Source of the DNA: Timema cristinae
Lineage: Eukaryota > Arthropoda > Insecta > Phasmatodea > Timematidae
Direction: 5' to 3'
NCBI GenBank assembly: GCA_039000515.1
Contig: JBCFYV010000559.1
Coordinates: forward strand, 118,501-182,500
Length of the DNA stretch: 64,000 nt
Positions 44,601-56,707 of the stretch are shown here, one piece after another. The position numbers and the translations under genes were made by a program. A model generated the notes under the pieces. The model was not told where the DNA came from. It ran no database searches and saw only the letters and a program-made list of their open reading frames with translations. Position 1 is the stretch's first letter. Each line of letters begins with the position of its first letter.

Positions 44601-47600
44601 CCCCCCCCAAATCCCCCGCCCCAAAAAAGCGGGCCAAAACCTTTTCCCCCCCCCGGGGGGGCGAGGAGGGTTTGGGGTTGGTTTTTTCGGGAAATTTGAA
44701 GGGGCCCCCCAAAACCCCTTTTTTTCCCACCCTACCCTGGAAATCTGGGGTCCCCCCCGGGTTCTACGTGCCGGCTCCCCCTTTCCCTTTTGGAAAGTAG
44801 AAAAAAATCCCTTTGGAAAAAAAATTTTTTTTTCCCCCCTTTCAATTTTTCCCCTCCCACAACTAAGGTTTGGGATAAAAATTTCCTAAATTACGTAATA
44901 GGGGAACAAAATTCCCAAAAAAAAATAAACCCGCCCTTATGTCTAAAGGGTTTTTTGGTCCCCCTCCCCGGGAAGGGGGGTTTTAAAGTATTGGGGTCGA
45001 TGGTTTTTCCCCTATTTTTTGCACTGCGAGCTAAAAAAAAAAGTTTTGCTGTTTTTTAAATGAACATTTAGCGCCCTCATTGATTTTGGCCCAAAGGGGG
45101 GGGGGGGGATTATAACCCCCCCCCTTTTTAAAGAGGGCCCGGGCCAACGCCCTGTCCCGGCCCCCGGGGGCAAAACCCCCCGGGCCCGACGACATTTTAT
45201 TTTGAAATGTTGCGTCAGCCCCACAGCCACACAGGGGCCCTTTTTTTTAGAAACCCCAAAAAAAGTTTTTGGGGTTTACCCCCGGGTTTCCCCCACTATG
45301 GGGCCCAAAAAAACCGTTATACCTATTAAAAAAAAAGGGGAAAAAATAAATTAAGCCCCAAAAAACCCCCAACCAAAAATTTAACAATTTGTAAATTTAA
45401 AAAATTTTGAAAAAAAAATTAATAAACGAATTATATGGTTTTTTTTAAAAAATTTTCCTTTTCCCAAAAACTATCCCCCAAAATTTAATGTTTGGTTTTC
45501 CCCCGAAAACCCATCCCCCGGTTTGGGTCAAAACCTTTTTTTTCAGAACGGCTTTTCGTGACCTTTTTTTTCCATAACAGCATCTTCGGGGGGTTTTTTT
45601 TTTTTTTTTCTTGAGAAAGCTAAAGGGGCCCCCGGCCTTAAGTCATTTTGAAAAAACTTTTTTAAATTTGGGGGGGTTTTTTGGGAACCTTCCCTTTTTT
45701 TAATCTAATTTTAAAGGGCGGGTAGAAACTTCCCCCGGGGAAGGGTTAATAACAAACCTTTTTTAAAATTAAATTTTTTTTAAGAGAAAGGGGAACCCCA
45801 GGGGTATTTTTTTTCTGTAAGTTGTTCGCTTTTGCGATAAACATTTTTGTGGACAACGGCCTTACCGTTTTTTCAAAAAAATCTTTGTGGGCACTAAACC
45901 CCAAATTTTTTTCAGTTCGTCAAGTCTCCCCAGGGGGGAAAAGGCAGATAAAAACCCCCCCTTTTAAAAAACTTTTTGGAAAAATGGGCATCGCGTAGTG
46001 GGGTTTCGCTTCCCCCCAGCCAAACCACGGTTGTCCCCCTTTTCCCCCCCCAAAAAACCGGAATACAACCCGGGCCCCCCCAAATTTAAAAAAAAAACCC
46101 CTGGTTTTTTCCCCCCTTTTTAAAACGGGAAAAGGTTTTTTTGGGGGGTTTTTTTTATTTTTAAAATTTTAAAAAGGATCCCCCCCATCAAAGACCCGAA
46201 AGCCGGGGGGTAACAAAACATTTAATTTGCTCAAAAATTTTTTTTGCGGGGCGGGCCCCGGGTTTTTTATTTTGGGAAAACCCCTTTTTTTCCCTTTTTT
46301 AAAAGGCCCCTTTGGGGGGAAAAATAAACTAGTTTTGGCAAATTTTTTTTTAGGATCACTAGAAAACCCCCCGGCCGGGGTTAAAAAAAATAGATATTTT
46401 TCCCCATTTCGGCATTAAACTGGCTACTGGTGCCTTTTTGGAAACCCTTCCCCCCTCGTCAGCAACTGTGCCGAAACCCCGGGGGGTTTCCCCCCTTTTT
46501 TACCGGCCCGGCTTTTTCTTCTGGCATCTTACGTGTCGAAACTTTTTTGCATGAAAGCAGCTTGTTTCCTATCGTCCGTGTTTCATCCCCCTAAACCCTG
46601 TCTTGTATAAAACCCAAAAAGGGTGTACAAACCGGGTTTGGGGATAAAAGGGCATCTTTTTTGCACGTGGGAAAAAACTTGCCAAAGGGGTATCCCCACA
46701 TTCCCCAGGCGATTTTTTCCCCCAAGATACGCCACCTAAATGCCATTTTTACCTTGCCAATTTCCCTAAACGCCCACCCCACACTTTTTATAAAGGCCTT
46801 TAATGAGTCCTCGCAACCCGCTTTCGGGTTTTAAAAAGCATTTACTGGATGGCTAAAATGGGGGGGCCCCCGGGATGGCTTTTGTTGTGAAGGCCAATTT
46901 TAAATTTCTTTACCGGGGAAACCCTTTTTTTTAGGGTGAAATATGCCATTTTTAAATCGTTTGTTTTGAATTGTTACCGCCGTTTCCCTGCACGGATTCC
47001 TGAGTCCTTTGGGATTGTCCCCTCTACCGTAAACCCTCTTGCAATGATTCACAACACTTTTTTAAAAAGGTTTCATTAAGCACCCGGCTAAACCCTTTTT
47101 GGGTTCCTGGCACCGGCTTTCACAAAGAACTGGCGGACCGGGGGCCCAAAGGAGGCGAGTCGGGGGTCCTTTTTTGACCAAAGGGTTATTTTTGGGGGGG
47201 GTCTTCGCCCGGGCAGGGCAGGGGGGCTCGACCCCTGCTCAAACTACTGCATCCTCGGGACGGCTTCGCGATGGCCCTCTTTTTTTTCGAAATCAGAAGA
47301 GAGGGGGGATCGTGAGAACTCCGCGTGGGGCATACTTCATGCCCCAAATTTTTTTTTTACTGAGAGGGGACCCACCTCCCCGTTTGAGTTTTGCGATGCC
47401 CCTTTAGTGTTCCACATTTTGGGGATTGAAATTGCCCCTACCGCCTGGGGTTTTATTTTTTAAAGTAAATTACGTTTTTTTTTCGCGATAGCGCGGTGGG
47501 GTTATTTGTTTTTTCCTTTATCCCAGGGGGATCTTTTAATGCCATTTGGTCCTTTTAAAAGTGGTTTTTTGGATATTCTCAATTTAGATCTTTTTTTTTA

Positions 47601-47900
47601 AAAAAGTTTTATTTCAATTTTAAAATGTTTCTTTCTTTTTAAGTATTTCATTTTAAAGTTTTTTTCCCCTTTTTAAGTTTTAAAATTTTAAATGTTTGTT
47701 TTTTTCTTTTTATTGGGTAACACTGGTTTTTTTTTAGGGGTGTATACTTAAAAATTTTACCAAGGCCCTTTTAGCACTCCATGGACGTCTAGATGGGGAA
47801 TTTTTTCTCTTTCCCCCGGGATTTTTTTTTTTTTTAATATATTTAAGCCCAAAGACCCGATGTGTCAGGGGCCGTTAAACAAAATAATAATAAAATATTA
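41610..47900 (+). mobile_element. LINE copy 2 (same family), strongly distorted
   Basis: Begins TGTACCTCCCTGCGGACGGG, CTCTTGTCGTAAGAAGCG and the pyrimidine-rich leader, parallel to 23449-23690. The zinc-knuckle segment is around 42720-42920, the Gly/Pro-rich ORF1 end at 43290-43480 (AAATAAACTACGTGCGGCCA), ORF2 APE at 44219-44330, the RT region at 45300-46100 and the 3' part at 47080-47450. It ends with AACAAAATAATAATAAAATA near 47880. Frames are destroyed. Unlike copy 1 it lacks the inverted duplication and has a single 3' region. Confidence 0.78.
42135..42306. repeat. Poly-G tract in LINE copy 2
   Basis: About 170 bases are almost pure G, with scattered T, C and A. At the aligned place in copy 1 (after CTATGCAAAGGTTGTCATG, about 23935) the sequence is ordinary and mixed, so the tract replaces real sequence. 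Glycine-rich open frames here follow from the G-run. Confidence 0.9.
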
Positions 47901-48235
47901 AAAATAATAATTTATTCTAAATTATAAAACCCTAATTATTTCTTGTTGTGGTCCAATATTTTTTTAAAACACCTTCAATATCCTTTTTTTTAAAGATATT
48001 CACACACATTATTAATTATTTTTAATATATTAATTTTTTACAAATTTTTTCATAATTTAATTTCCAATATTTTATAAACCCGCTCCTTTTAAACATCAAA
48101 AAATTCTTTAAAAAAATTCAAGTCACTCACATAGGGAACAAAAATTTTTTTTTTTTCATTATGGAAATAAAACCTGTAAAATTAAAAGGTTTAACAAAAC
48201 CAAGTCAACACGATTCCCCATTTTAGTTACCTAGA
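47901..48235. other. AT-rich distorted DNA, no gene seen
   Basis: Nothing recognisable between the LINE tail and the next SINE. Confidence 0.4.
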
Positions 48236-48432
48236 GCGCACAGATTTATCTGATTTCCAAACCCTTCCTTCACCCTACAAACATCTTTGAAGTGGGGGAA
48301 GCCAGGGCCCCCCCGTGGTTGATTCCCCCCTTTTAAAAAAATAGGGGCCCCCATTTCACTCACAATCACCCTCCATTCCCCATTAGCGTAAGGCGATAAC
48401 CCAACGGGGGGAAGACGCGTGCTAATAATAAT
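48236..48432 (+). mobile_element. SINE A remnant
   Basis: GCACAGATTTATCTGATTTC, CAAACCCTTCCTTCACC, CACAATCACCCTCCATT, CATTAGCGTAAGGCGATAAC and GACGCGTGCTAATAATAAT give the SINE A body and tail. The tRNA head is absent. Confidence 0.8.
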
Positions 48433-48884
48433 TTTACCAGAGGCTTTTTCCAAATTAAATCTATTTTTAAAAAGAAATTTTTTAGTTAACAAACCACAGG
48501 ACTCACCCCTTTTCCTTACACCCAGGAAAGATTTGTTGGGGACGGAACAGGACAAAAAATTTCCTAGGGTTCTCCCACTAGAAAGCGAAGCTTCTCCACG
48601 AAAAATTTGGGACCCCCATCAAAATCTGAAAAAAATTACAACCCTTTTTAGGGGGGGCAAACCGGGGGAAAAGGGGTTTTCGAAAATACCTCACACCCAG
48701 TACAAAAAGGATTACATTGGTAAAATTGAAACTTCGACAATTCAGGTGATATTTGCTATTTTATCTTAATACTAACAAGAACTTGGGCCGTGGGCTGGAT
48801 TATTGGGAGCTGTTCTTTGAACCTCAAAAATTTGACTATGGTTCCAATTTCGTCGTGATACAAATATAAGCTGTAATAATTTTT

Positions 48885-49065
48885 CCTCCCGCATTTTACT
48901 ACCTGTTCGGAATCTAACCACGTCTACGTGGAAGGAAACGGGAAGCCATTTAGAAAAAACACCTTCAGTAGGCTAGGCCCGGGGTTGAACCTGAATATCT
49001 CCGTCATTAGCAACCAGCCCAACCACGAGAGTGACGTCTTAGCCCTTTTGGTCACTGAGTGGGTT
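48885..49065 (-). mobile_element. tRNA-headed SINE, minus strand, decayed
   Basis: Minus strand: AAACCCACTCAGTGACC, box B AGGTTCAACCCCGGGCC, GGTGTTTTTTCTAAATGGC and a tail with GAACAGGTAGTAAAATGCGG. Related to SINE B. Confidence 0.6.
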
Positions 49066-49482
49066 TAAGGGAATTAAATGGTCACAGGACCTAAATTTTG
49101 ACGAAAAAAATTAATCCCCACTAATTTACAGGCAAACAGCCGTGGGTACACATTTTTGAGGTGTCAAACTCACAATGGACTGAATTGGCGATTTTTTAAA
49201 AAAGGCAAGGTTCAAAAATCATCAGATGCAATAAAGGGGGCTCACCAAAAAATGATTATAACTGTAATTTTCCCACTTTTCATGTTTTTGGGGATGCACT
49301 TCTCCCTTAATGACCCCCTCGTATTTTTCACTAAAAATTTGATGTTAATTACTTTAGTGTTACTTCTACAACTGCTATAATAAACATTATTGCAGTGATT
49401 AAACAAATGGTTCGCGATATAAATTGTTCGTCTATTCATTGGCAGTGGAGTTTGTTGGTCCTTAGAGCGACACACATACACC

Positions 49483-49637
49483 GTGTTTGGCTGTAAAAAA
49501 TAGACATTTTTGGGTGTTTTGGCTATAAAAACAACATTCATAATGCTATGTTTGGCTAAAAGACGACATACAAATGACTGTGTTTATATAAGATCGACGT
49601 GCAAATGACTGTTTGACTATGATGGACATTGCAGATA
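49483..49637. repeat. Degenerate ~32-bp tandem repeat, about five units
   Basis: GTGTTTGGCTGTAAAAAATA, GTGTTTTGGCTATAAAAACA, ATGTTTGGCTAAAAGACGAC, GTGTTTATATAAGATCGACG and GTTTGACTATGATGGACAT follow one another at 27-38-bp spacing, with CAAATGACT closing two units. Confidence 0.65.
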
Positions 49638-50614
49638 GTTTTATTTATACTACGGCTAAAATATCCAACCAATGCTAATTTTTATCTAGGATATATTTTT
49701 TTTTTTCATAAAAACTATAGATTCCATGAGTCAACGTTTTCACTATTGGTTTTTTTTTCAGTAGGCAATTTCGCCAGTTTCGTATTGTCAGGTATGCCGG
49801 TGACAAAAGGGGAGGGTTCAAATCCCAACCGTGCGTGTTGAAGTTTTTCCTAAATAGTTTGACACATTCCCTCCACCAAACGCTACTTTATAGCTAACCT
49901 CTTCAATTTGCCATCCTCCCTCCATGTAATGCTAGTAGAAACTATGTTCCTCTTTCTACCCCCATTATGATTATACGTACAATCAAAAATGGCTAGTTTA
50001 TGCGAAGTACGGAAAACAAAGTTTTTTCAAATACAAATTTGTTAAATACTTAGATGAAAACGTACACAATTAACTATAAAATTTTTTAATTTCGCTATAA
50101 ATAATGGAAGTAAAATAGGCCTATTTAAAAGATGTGTTCACCCTAAAAAAAATTATTTATGTTCGTCACAAGTAAAAAGTTTTTTAAAAACGTTTATTAA
50201 GTAATACTTGAATTTCTGTTGGATATTCGCCCATAAAAAACTTATACGTAATTATTTCAAAAGTTTTATTTCTTCTTCTATATTACCCTTTTTTAAATTT
50301 GTTTCGGGAAAAAAACCAAAAAAAGACAAATAGTAGTAATTTCTTCTAAGAAAAAATTTTCATTTCTTGTTTTTAAAATCAATTCTCTGAAATTTTGCAA
50401 CCAAATGCCAACTGTCAAAATATTGACGACCACCTTTACACAATTCCTTCTTAGATATCATGAAAAACTTCAGATGAATATCTTTGAGGTTTTAGAAAAG
50501 TACACAAGTAAAAATTCTAGGGTCTACAGGCATGTAATTTAAAAAAAATCAATTTACCATTTCTTAAAAATAATTCCTGCATAATAAGGGTAGTTTTTAA
50601 AATAAAATAAAAAC

Positions 50615-50830
50615 TTCCTTTTAGCAAGGCGTTTTATCACCCTTTTGGGCCCAATACTAATCACTATAAAGTTTAGGGATGAAGAAGGTATTTACGAAAG
50701 GGGAATGTAAAACCATTCAGGAAATAAAGATTATCATGCACCAGTACAACCCGACCTCCCGGCACGGCAATACAGTCTATTCTGAGTGGGATGTATGCTT
50801 AGAACGTTCGGTTATCCACGCGGGATTTTG
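50615..50830 (-). mobile_element. SINE D remnant
   Basis: Shares AGTTTAGGGATGAAGAAGG and the TTTTATCACCCTTTTGGG tail region with the copy at 19205-19375, in the same orientation. The head is decayed. Confidence 0.5.
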
Positions 50831-51796
50831 AGCCGTTTTTTAAATTTTAATATTTTCCTAACGGTTTTTTTTTCTTTAGGGGTGTAACCTACATTTTTTC
50901 AAGCTGTGTTTAAAAATTAAAGAAATTATTACAGCGGGTATTCCTTCATTGGTTCTTCTTGTATTTAGAGTTAAGTGGTAAGGCAGGTGACGGACATACT
51001 AGGTTATTTTTTAAATTTGATTAACTTTGCGGTTTTTAGTAGCTTTGTGGGTTTTTTCAAGAGTTAAAACAATTGATTTGGCATTGTAAAAAATTTTCTA
51101 CACTTTATAATTGTGGCAAAAATACATGGGCTTTGAAAACTTTTGCCATTGACTGTAATATTTCGCATTTTTTGAAGCCCTTTATAACATTTTTCATCGC
51201 AGCAACAGAATCTTGGCCCATTATACTCTCCGCTAAATAAGTTGTTACTGAAAAATACTTATGACTTTTAACATTCCGCCCCTTCCCCCTTTTGCCAGTG
51301 AGCTAGGCCTTTTATTCATGAATGGTTCCATAAATTAAAAATCAAGCTGCTGTCACCTATGTGTTGAGTCATAAGGTAAGCAACTTATGAGTATTTGATT
51401 TTGTCTTCCAAGTACCAATCACATCTAAGTCGCTGACATGAAAGAAATCACCATCGAGAATCAATACAACAGGCTCGTTCACAGTCGGTTATACAATCTT
51501 AACCCTGGAACCCTAAACTTATTTTCCAAAAACACTAACCCTGCACTGGGGTAATAGATGCCCCAAAAATAAAAAAAGACTAGTTTCTGTATTAAAAACA
51601 AAATTTTATTGAAAACTACAATAACTAGTTAGTTTGGTTTGTCTACTGTTACTTTGAAACTGTTTTACATTATATTTTTTATAAACACTAGAAGAAAATA
51701 TATTGAAAACTTAAATTTTTTAACAAACTTTTATAATGTCTTAGTTCTTAGCGTTTTTTTTTCTTCTAAATTTTCCTCTCTACAATTGACACAAAC

Positions 51797-54700
51797 TTAT
51801 ATGGTATGATTTTTGCATACAAACATCTTACACTCAGCACACTTATTTGTGGTTTTTGTGTCCTTGATACGCGGAATGATGCAGCACCTTTCGGCTTTCC
51901 GATTATCTACTTCTAGCTGCGTTGGCGCTTGGACACCGAGTTGTTCTGCAATGGCAAGGTGGATTCATCTTCGGGGTGTAGGTATTTCTAGCCGTTTAAC
52001 TAACCAAGGTCTCATAAGATCTTCTGCCAAGGCGAAAAGAAATTCCACTCTTCTTTATAGAGTTTGTTTGGACAGAAACATATTGTCCCTGTAGATGAAG
52101 TAAGAATTCAAACAAGCACTGCTCAATATCCCATTAAAAAAGGCACAGTAGTCTTTTTTTTTTGTCTTCCTACTACAAAATTAGTGAGCAGACATTTGAT
52201 CCAATAGATCAACTCCTCTTTTAGTGTTATTATAGAATTGTTTGATCTCTGGAAGCTTAGAATTTTTTTGAATGGTATATCCCTGGTATATGTTGATAGA
52301 AGGATTAAGTTTTTATTTTTCTTTGATGCAAAAGCTATCATCGTTAGCTTTCCATCATAAGCAAACGTTGTTTCTGCTGGTTTATATCTTAACATTACTG
52401 CTGGTATGTGAGGCTTGTTTTTAAGATGTGATCCAGCCATTGTCAAGTTGTACTTTGTGCCATTTTTTCAATGATATGCTCACTGAGTTGAACCATTTAT
52501 CTAGAGTAATGTTTATGTTTCTTCCACGAATAAGTTCTGTTAATTTCTCCACAACAAAAACTGGCTTAGGATTGTCCTCCAGTGTCCATTTTTTTTTTAC
52601 AGTATAAGTGATGGCATTGACTAAATAACTATTGGAGTTGCACAACATGACTAAATTTAAACCATAGTTTGCGAGTTTTATTCGGGATATACATCCGAAA
52701 CTGGCATTTCCCTTGAAATGCAAAAAGCTGTTCGTCAACACAACAGTAGGTGCCAGGTGTGTACTACACTTTGCAGTGGTCGATAAACTGTCACGAATTG
52801 GAGCAAGAGGGTTGATGTATTTTCGAGCATCCCGAGTTAACTTGTCGTTAAAAATCTCAATGTATTTATAAAAAACTTAAACCTTACTAACGGCATTACA
52901 CTTATGGTAATGCGAAGACACCTAGTTTCATGCCAAAGAATTTTCAGAGATGTGTGATTTTGATTTAGCACTCCAAAATAAATTATGAGTCCCAATAAAA
53001 CTCTAATTTCCTTATCAGATGTATCTTTAGTAGAACTCTGATATTTGTATTTGTTTCTTTGAACTGCAGTCTCTTGATTTGTTTAACTAACGATAGCGTC
53101 AATTATAGTTTCATATACATATAAACCAAACAAATTTTGCAGCATTTGTGACAACTTTGGCTTTAACGTGCTATGGACTCGGAACAAAAGTGGTGCCAAG
53201 CATCCCTGGACATCGTGGCCCAGGACAGTTTATAGGCTGGTACCTTAAAAGCTCCAACCCCCGCACCCCGAAAGGAGGGATAATCCGGTTAAGGCCGAAT
53301 ACCCAGGGAGGCTATAATTAACTCCTCCTCCCCTTCCATTCACTCACTGTTTGGACCGACACATGGGGACTACGTGCCTTCCACCTATCCAGGGTGATAA
53401 CCGGAGCTATTTACTTCCACTCACAGAAGCGATCTCCACTTTTTCCCGTGTGTAGGGGCCCATTGACTACTAACTGTCCAGGTTAGCACCGGAGCTCTAA
53501 AACGGCTCGCTGAACAAATGGCAAGGCCCACAGAACCAGAACCCCAAGAGCCTAGGCCCGGCAGCCCAGAACTCCAGGATCCTGGACACCACCACGCTGC
53601 CAACGCCATCACTCGACGGCATTTAAACTCACTTGCCCACAGAGTTGGGGCTCAGGCGTTCGTCTGGACCAACGTACGGTGGCCGGGTGCGCTCTGGGCC
53701 CGCGCACGTTTCATATAAACGAGCACTAGACTGTCTTTGCCACCTTCTGGTACTGACATATCTATAATAAAAAATCCTGTCGGGGTGCCTCCATGGTGTG
53801 GCCCCTGGGCAATGGGACGGATGGGTCCAGCATAGCTAAGACCCCGACAAGGTCATTTGTGTGTGAGGAGGGGGTTACTCCCTTCTCGACACACACTAAG
53901 CGTTGTTAGTGCGTACCCTTGTAGTGGGGATAGCTGGTTAGGGCACCTTCTCGAGGTCCCCGCTGGGCGACTCCGGAGAGCTGGTCTCAGAAAGGTTGGG
54001 GCGGCAGCAAAGATCGTGTGTGAGAAAGAAAGAACTGAGATTTTTGAGAACGAAGTTTGAGGAGTTGGCTGTTCGGAGGCTGAGCTCTTAACTTCCTCCT
54101 GATGGGCGATCACTAGGAGGAGACAACTCCCCCCTCCATCCGGTCCCAGTGGAGTTTTTTCCCCTCAAGTAACCCAAGGCAGGCTAGCATGGAAGGGCTG
54201 GTACTGTTTTTTTGGGTGCCCTAGTACCCGGAATGGTACTCATGGACCTAGGTCTATGTCCGTCGAAAAGGTTCCGGTCCCGATGGATATCAGTGGTTGC
54301 ATTGTTAGGGGCCTAGTTAGTAGCCTAGGTACAGTGTAGCAAAAAGCCCTTCGGGATGTCTCTTCAAGCTCGAGACGTGGGCTTTCGGCCCAGCCTTGTG
54401 TACTACTTATAACGAAAAAGTCAAACGGAGGCGTACCAGTCCGCAGGGCCACCCCGATCACCTGTAGGTAACCGATGCAAGCATGTGTCTCTTGCACGAA
54501 CAGCATTTGCGACACAAGAAGCACCTCTGACTGGTTGGGATCTTATAAAAGATATGTTTCTTCTAGGTGTTCGGCCGACTTTTTTTTGTGGTTTTGTCGA
54601 TCATCTGTATTATTTTTCCCTATTAGTTGTTTCTTTTTAAGTATTTTAATATATTCTGGTAAATTTTGGTAGCGTCTCCTGTTCTTCATTTCCCTCTTCT

Positions 54701-55010
54701 TCGCTTTCTGACATAGCTTGTCCTGCATTATAAGTACTAGGCTGTAAATCATCTTCCATAATTCTTCTTTTTTTTTTAGTGATTTTCTTTCCGGTAGAGC
54801 ATCTTCATCCTATGCATCCTATCCTTTCATTTGTAAGAGGGATATATTCATCTTCCGAATCATCGGGAGAAAAACTATCTGCTAAGACATAGTCTTCTTC
54901 AACAAAGTTAATTTCACTTTCGCCATCTGAATTGTCCTTGAAGTCATCAGGAATATCTTGCTGATTTTGCACGGAATCTGGATCTTATCCACACAATTCT
55001 GCCAAAATAT
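51797..55010 (-). pseudogene. piggyBac transposase, interrupted and frameshifted
   Basis: From right to left: an acidic N-terminal region (VEEDYVLADSFSPDDSEDEY) near 54830-54920; after the insert, LSQMLQNLFGLYVYETIIDA and EIRVLLGLIIYFGVL; ARKYINPLAPIRDSL; then the catalytic core with TLDKWFNSVSIS (first Asp), TTFAYDGKLTMIAF (second Asp) and YNNTKRGVDLLDQM (third Asp region, about 52180-52235, another frame). The C-terminus is a Cys-rich finger (CC...CAEC...CKNH) stopping at 51797. Frame breaks occur near 52437 and 52200, plus stops. The DDD triad is still recognisable, so decay is moderate. In the family the protein excises the element precisely at TTAA. Confidence 0.82.
53185..54570. mobile_element. 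GC-rich repeat-like insertion in piggyBac gene, unclassified
   Basis: Base composition jumps from AT-rich to GC-rich at both ends. It splits the piggyBac coding region between the acidic N-terminus and the LSQMLQNLFG block. It contains no long intact frame. The plus-strand text near 54255-54480 (VPMDISGCIV, SSLGTV, RDVSSS, FRPSLVYY) has the feel of a LINE ORF1 remnant, but I cannot assign a family. No target-site duplication was found. Confidence 0.5.
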
Positions 55011-55439
55011 AATCATCAGTGTATATTTTTTTGTAGTTAAGACTTCGAACCTATAAAGCTAAGATTACAAATGTGGTAGGTCATATAATAAAATAAGTTA
55101 AACACTAAAACAATATTATTAAAATAAGAATATACTATCAAAGTATTAGAGAAACCATACGCATAGTATGAATTTGCTAAAAAATATAAGTTAAAATATT
55201 TCCAATAAAAGAAAAAAGAAAAAGATTAAGTCATATATTATCTTTCATCATTAAAACATTCATAATATCACATAATATTTATAATAATATATTAGCGAAA
55301 ATGTCCATGGATAAAAATCTAAACAGACATATAAAAAGTTATCAAATGTAAACAATCAAAGTATTGAGTATTGAAATAAAGATTTTTAGAATTAAAGATT
55401 ATAACATAATAAGATGTCTAAATTCCAAATAAGCGATGT
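55011..55439. other. AT-rich spacer, no gene seen
   Basis: Lies between the piggyBac N-terminal coding end and the Penelope-like element. No terminus of either is recognisable. Confidence 0.35.
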
Positions 55440-55520
55440 TACGATGTCTTAACATGAGTTGGGTTCCCTTGCTCCTTGGTTGGCATCGGCGTGTTACGTC
55501 GATTAATTTATGTCTTTATG

Positions 55521-55560
55521 TCCGACATGTTTCGATACTCAGTATCATAATCATGGCGCT
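55521..55560 (-). ncRNA. Degenerate hammerhead-ribozyme-like motif in PLE
   Basis: The minus strand contains CGCCATGATTAT, then GATAC-TGA-GTATC (a 5-bp stem with 3-nt loop), then GAAAC and ATGTCGG. The stem II/GAAA arrangement is that of hammerheads known in PLE terminal repeats, but the first core strand, expected CUGAUGA, is altered to CAUGAUUA, so self-cleavage is doubtful. Confidence 0.4.
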
Positions 55561-55936
55561 GAAAACGAGATTAAAGGAGAATATTTTATAAGCTAGAAAA
55601 AACCGATTAAATTAAAAAGGAACGTAAAATGAACCAGATATAAAAAATGAATATGTGAAACCATAAACAAACTTACCAAGGTTGTATTGCGGGAGCGATG
55701 TTGACGTCCTGAACAACATATAGGGACTGAGTGTGTGTGTAAGGTTAAACAGACTTAATAGAGTGAATAACAAGAGAGAATCAAGAGTTGCCATGGTGAA
55801 GAAGGTAAACATAATCAAAGAAACAGGTGGTAAGGGTGAAAAAAGTAACAGGAAAAGAATGGTAAACAAATCTTCTCGACACCGGCTCGATCGGGCCATT
55901 AACTACGCTGGAGGGGTTGAGCAGGGAAACAAAGGG

Positions 55937-56707
55937 TTAAAGGATTTTAATATTTTTGGGGAGATGTGTTATTGAGTTTATGAGAATTTGGTTGGGTTGT
56001 TGTAGTTGTTCGTTGATGATGGATTTATTTTGGATTAGAGCAGCTTGAATGAAAAAATTCTCAGCAGTGTTTAATTTTGTTCCTTTATTTGTGAAGTGGA
56101 GGGGTGTCATGCATTTTTCAATAGGTTTAGGATTATGGTTAGAAAATTTCAGATGATCAGCAAATTTTGATTTATTCCTGTTACGTATGAAATCTGAGAT
56201 GTGCTCTTTATAGCGGACTTTAAAACTGAGTCCAGTTTGGCCAATATAGATTTTATTACACTCGCATGTGAGTTTGTAAACACCGTTTTTGTTAAATTTA
56301 TCAATGTTGTTTATATTGCTGTTGCTAAGATTTTTCTTTACTGTGTTGTTAGTTGAAAAAGCGATATTAGGATTATATTTCTTAATGATGTTTGTAATGC
56401 GATGAGTTTCGGGGCCGGTGTATGCGAATTTGACCCATTTCCTTTTTACATTAGAACAGTTATGGCTATCATTAATTAGGGTAGTTGAAAAATTGTGTGT
56501 TTTTATTTTCTTCTTTTGTTTCTTTAGGATTTTATAAACGAGGGAATGAGAATAACCATTGTTGGTGGCTATTGTTTTAATGTTATTGAGCTCATTTCTA
56601 AAATTGGATTTGCTAAGTGGTATATTTAATAGTCGGTATAACCAGGCTATTGAATGCGGCAAGCTTGTGAGAGATGGGGTGATTTGAATTATTGGGGATA
56701 ATGGCAT
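55937..56707 (-). pseudogene. PLE GIY-YIG endonuclease C-terminal part
   Basis: A 256-codon open segment in one frame, continuing the RT polyprotein after YRKPTHTD-like text (the linker begins about PISHKLAAF). The endonuclease core is NGVYKLTCECNKIYIGQTGL followed by SFKVRYKEHISDF, with GVY and YIG plus the catalytic Arg and a downstream Glu region. A cluster of CxC and later Asn/Lys-rich text follows to the stop at 55937. The segment itself has no stop, but upstream breaks mean it could only be made as a fragment. Its role is nicking target DNA for priming. Confidence 0.85.

Larger units (their letters stand above)
28500..48800. other. Low-accuracy sequence block (homopolymer-inflated)
   Basis: Runs of four or more identical bases dominate, in all four nucleotides. 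Where a clean counterpart exists, the damage can be seen directly: GTCTCGGGAAACCTGGTGCT is identical at 26389 and 44232, while the bases on either side are converted into A, T, G or C runs in the second copy. The damage spares short islands (for example about 31750-32000 and 36950-37130). This fits an unpolished consensus in long repeats, not evolution. Protein calls inside should be treated with caution. Confidence 0.8.
49066..51502. other. AT-rich DNA with scattered SINE debris
   Basis: No gene. GGGGAGGGTTCAAATCCCAA at 49808 is a box-B-like relic of a tRNA-derived repeat. 50615-50830 is a minus-strand SINE D relic listed separately. The rest shows nothing recognisable. Confidence 0.4.
51503..55010 (-). 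mobile_element. piggyBac-type element, left end and degraded transposase
   Basis: TTAA (51499-51502) precedes CCCTGGAACCCTAAACTT, a typical piggyBac terminus, and CTAACCCTGCACTGGGGTAA follows as a subterminal motif. The transposase lies on the minus strand. No matching right terminus (GGG then TTAA with the same inner bases) is found before 64 kb, so that end is lost or too diverged. A GC-rich insert splits the gene at about 53185-54570. Confidence 0.7.

Noticed and set aside
55925..55945. AAAGGGTTAA as the right terminus of the piggyBac element
   Set aside because: Inner bases do not match the left end beyond TTAACCCT, and it lies inside the Penelope-like element.
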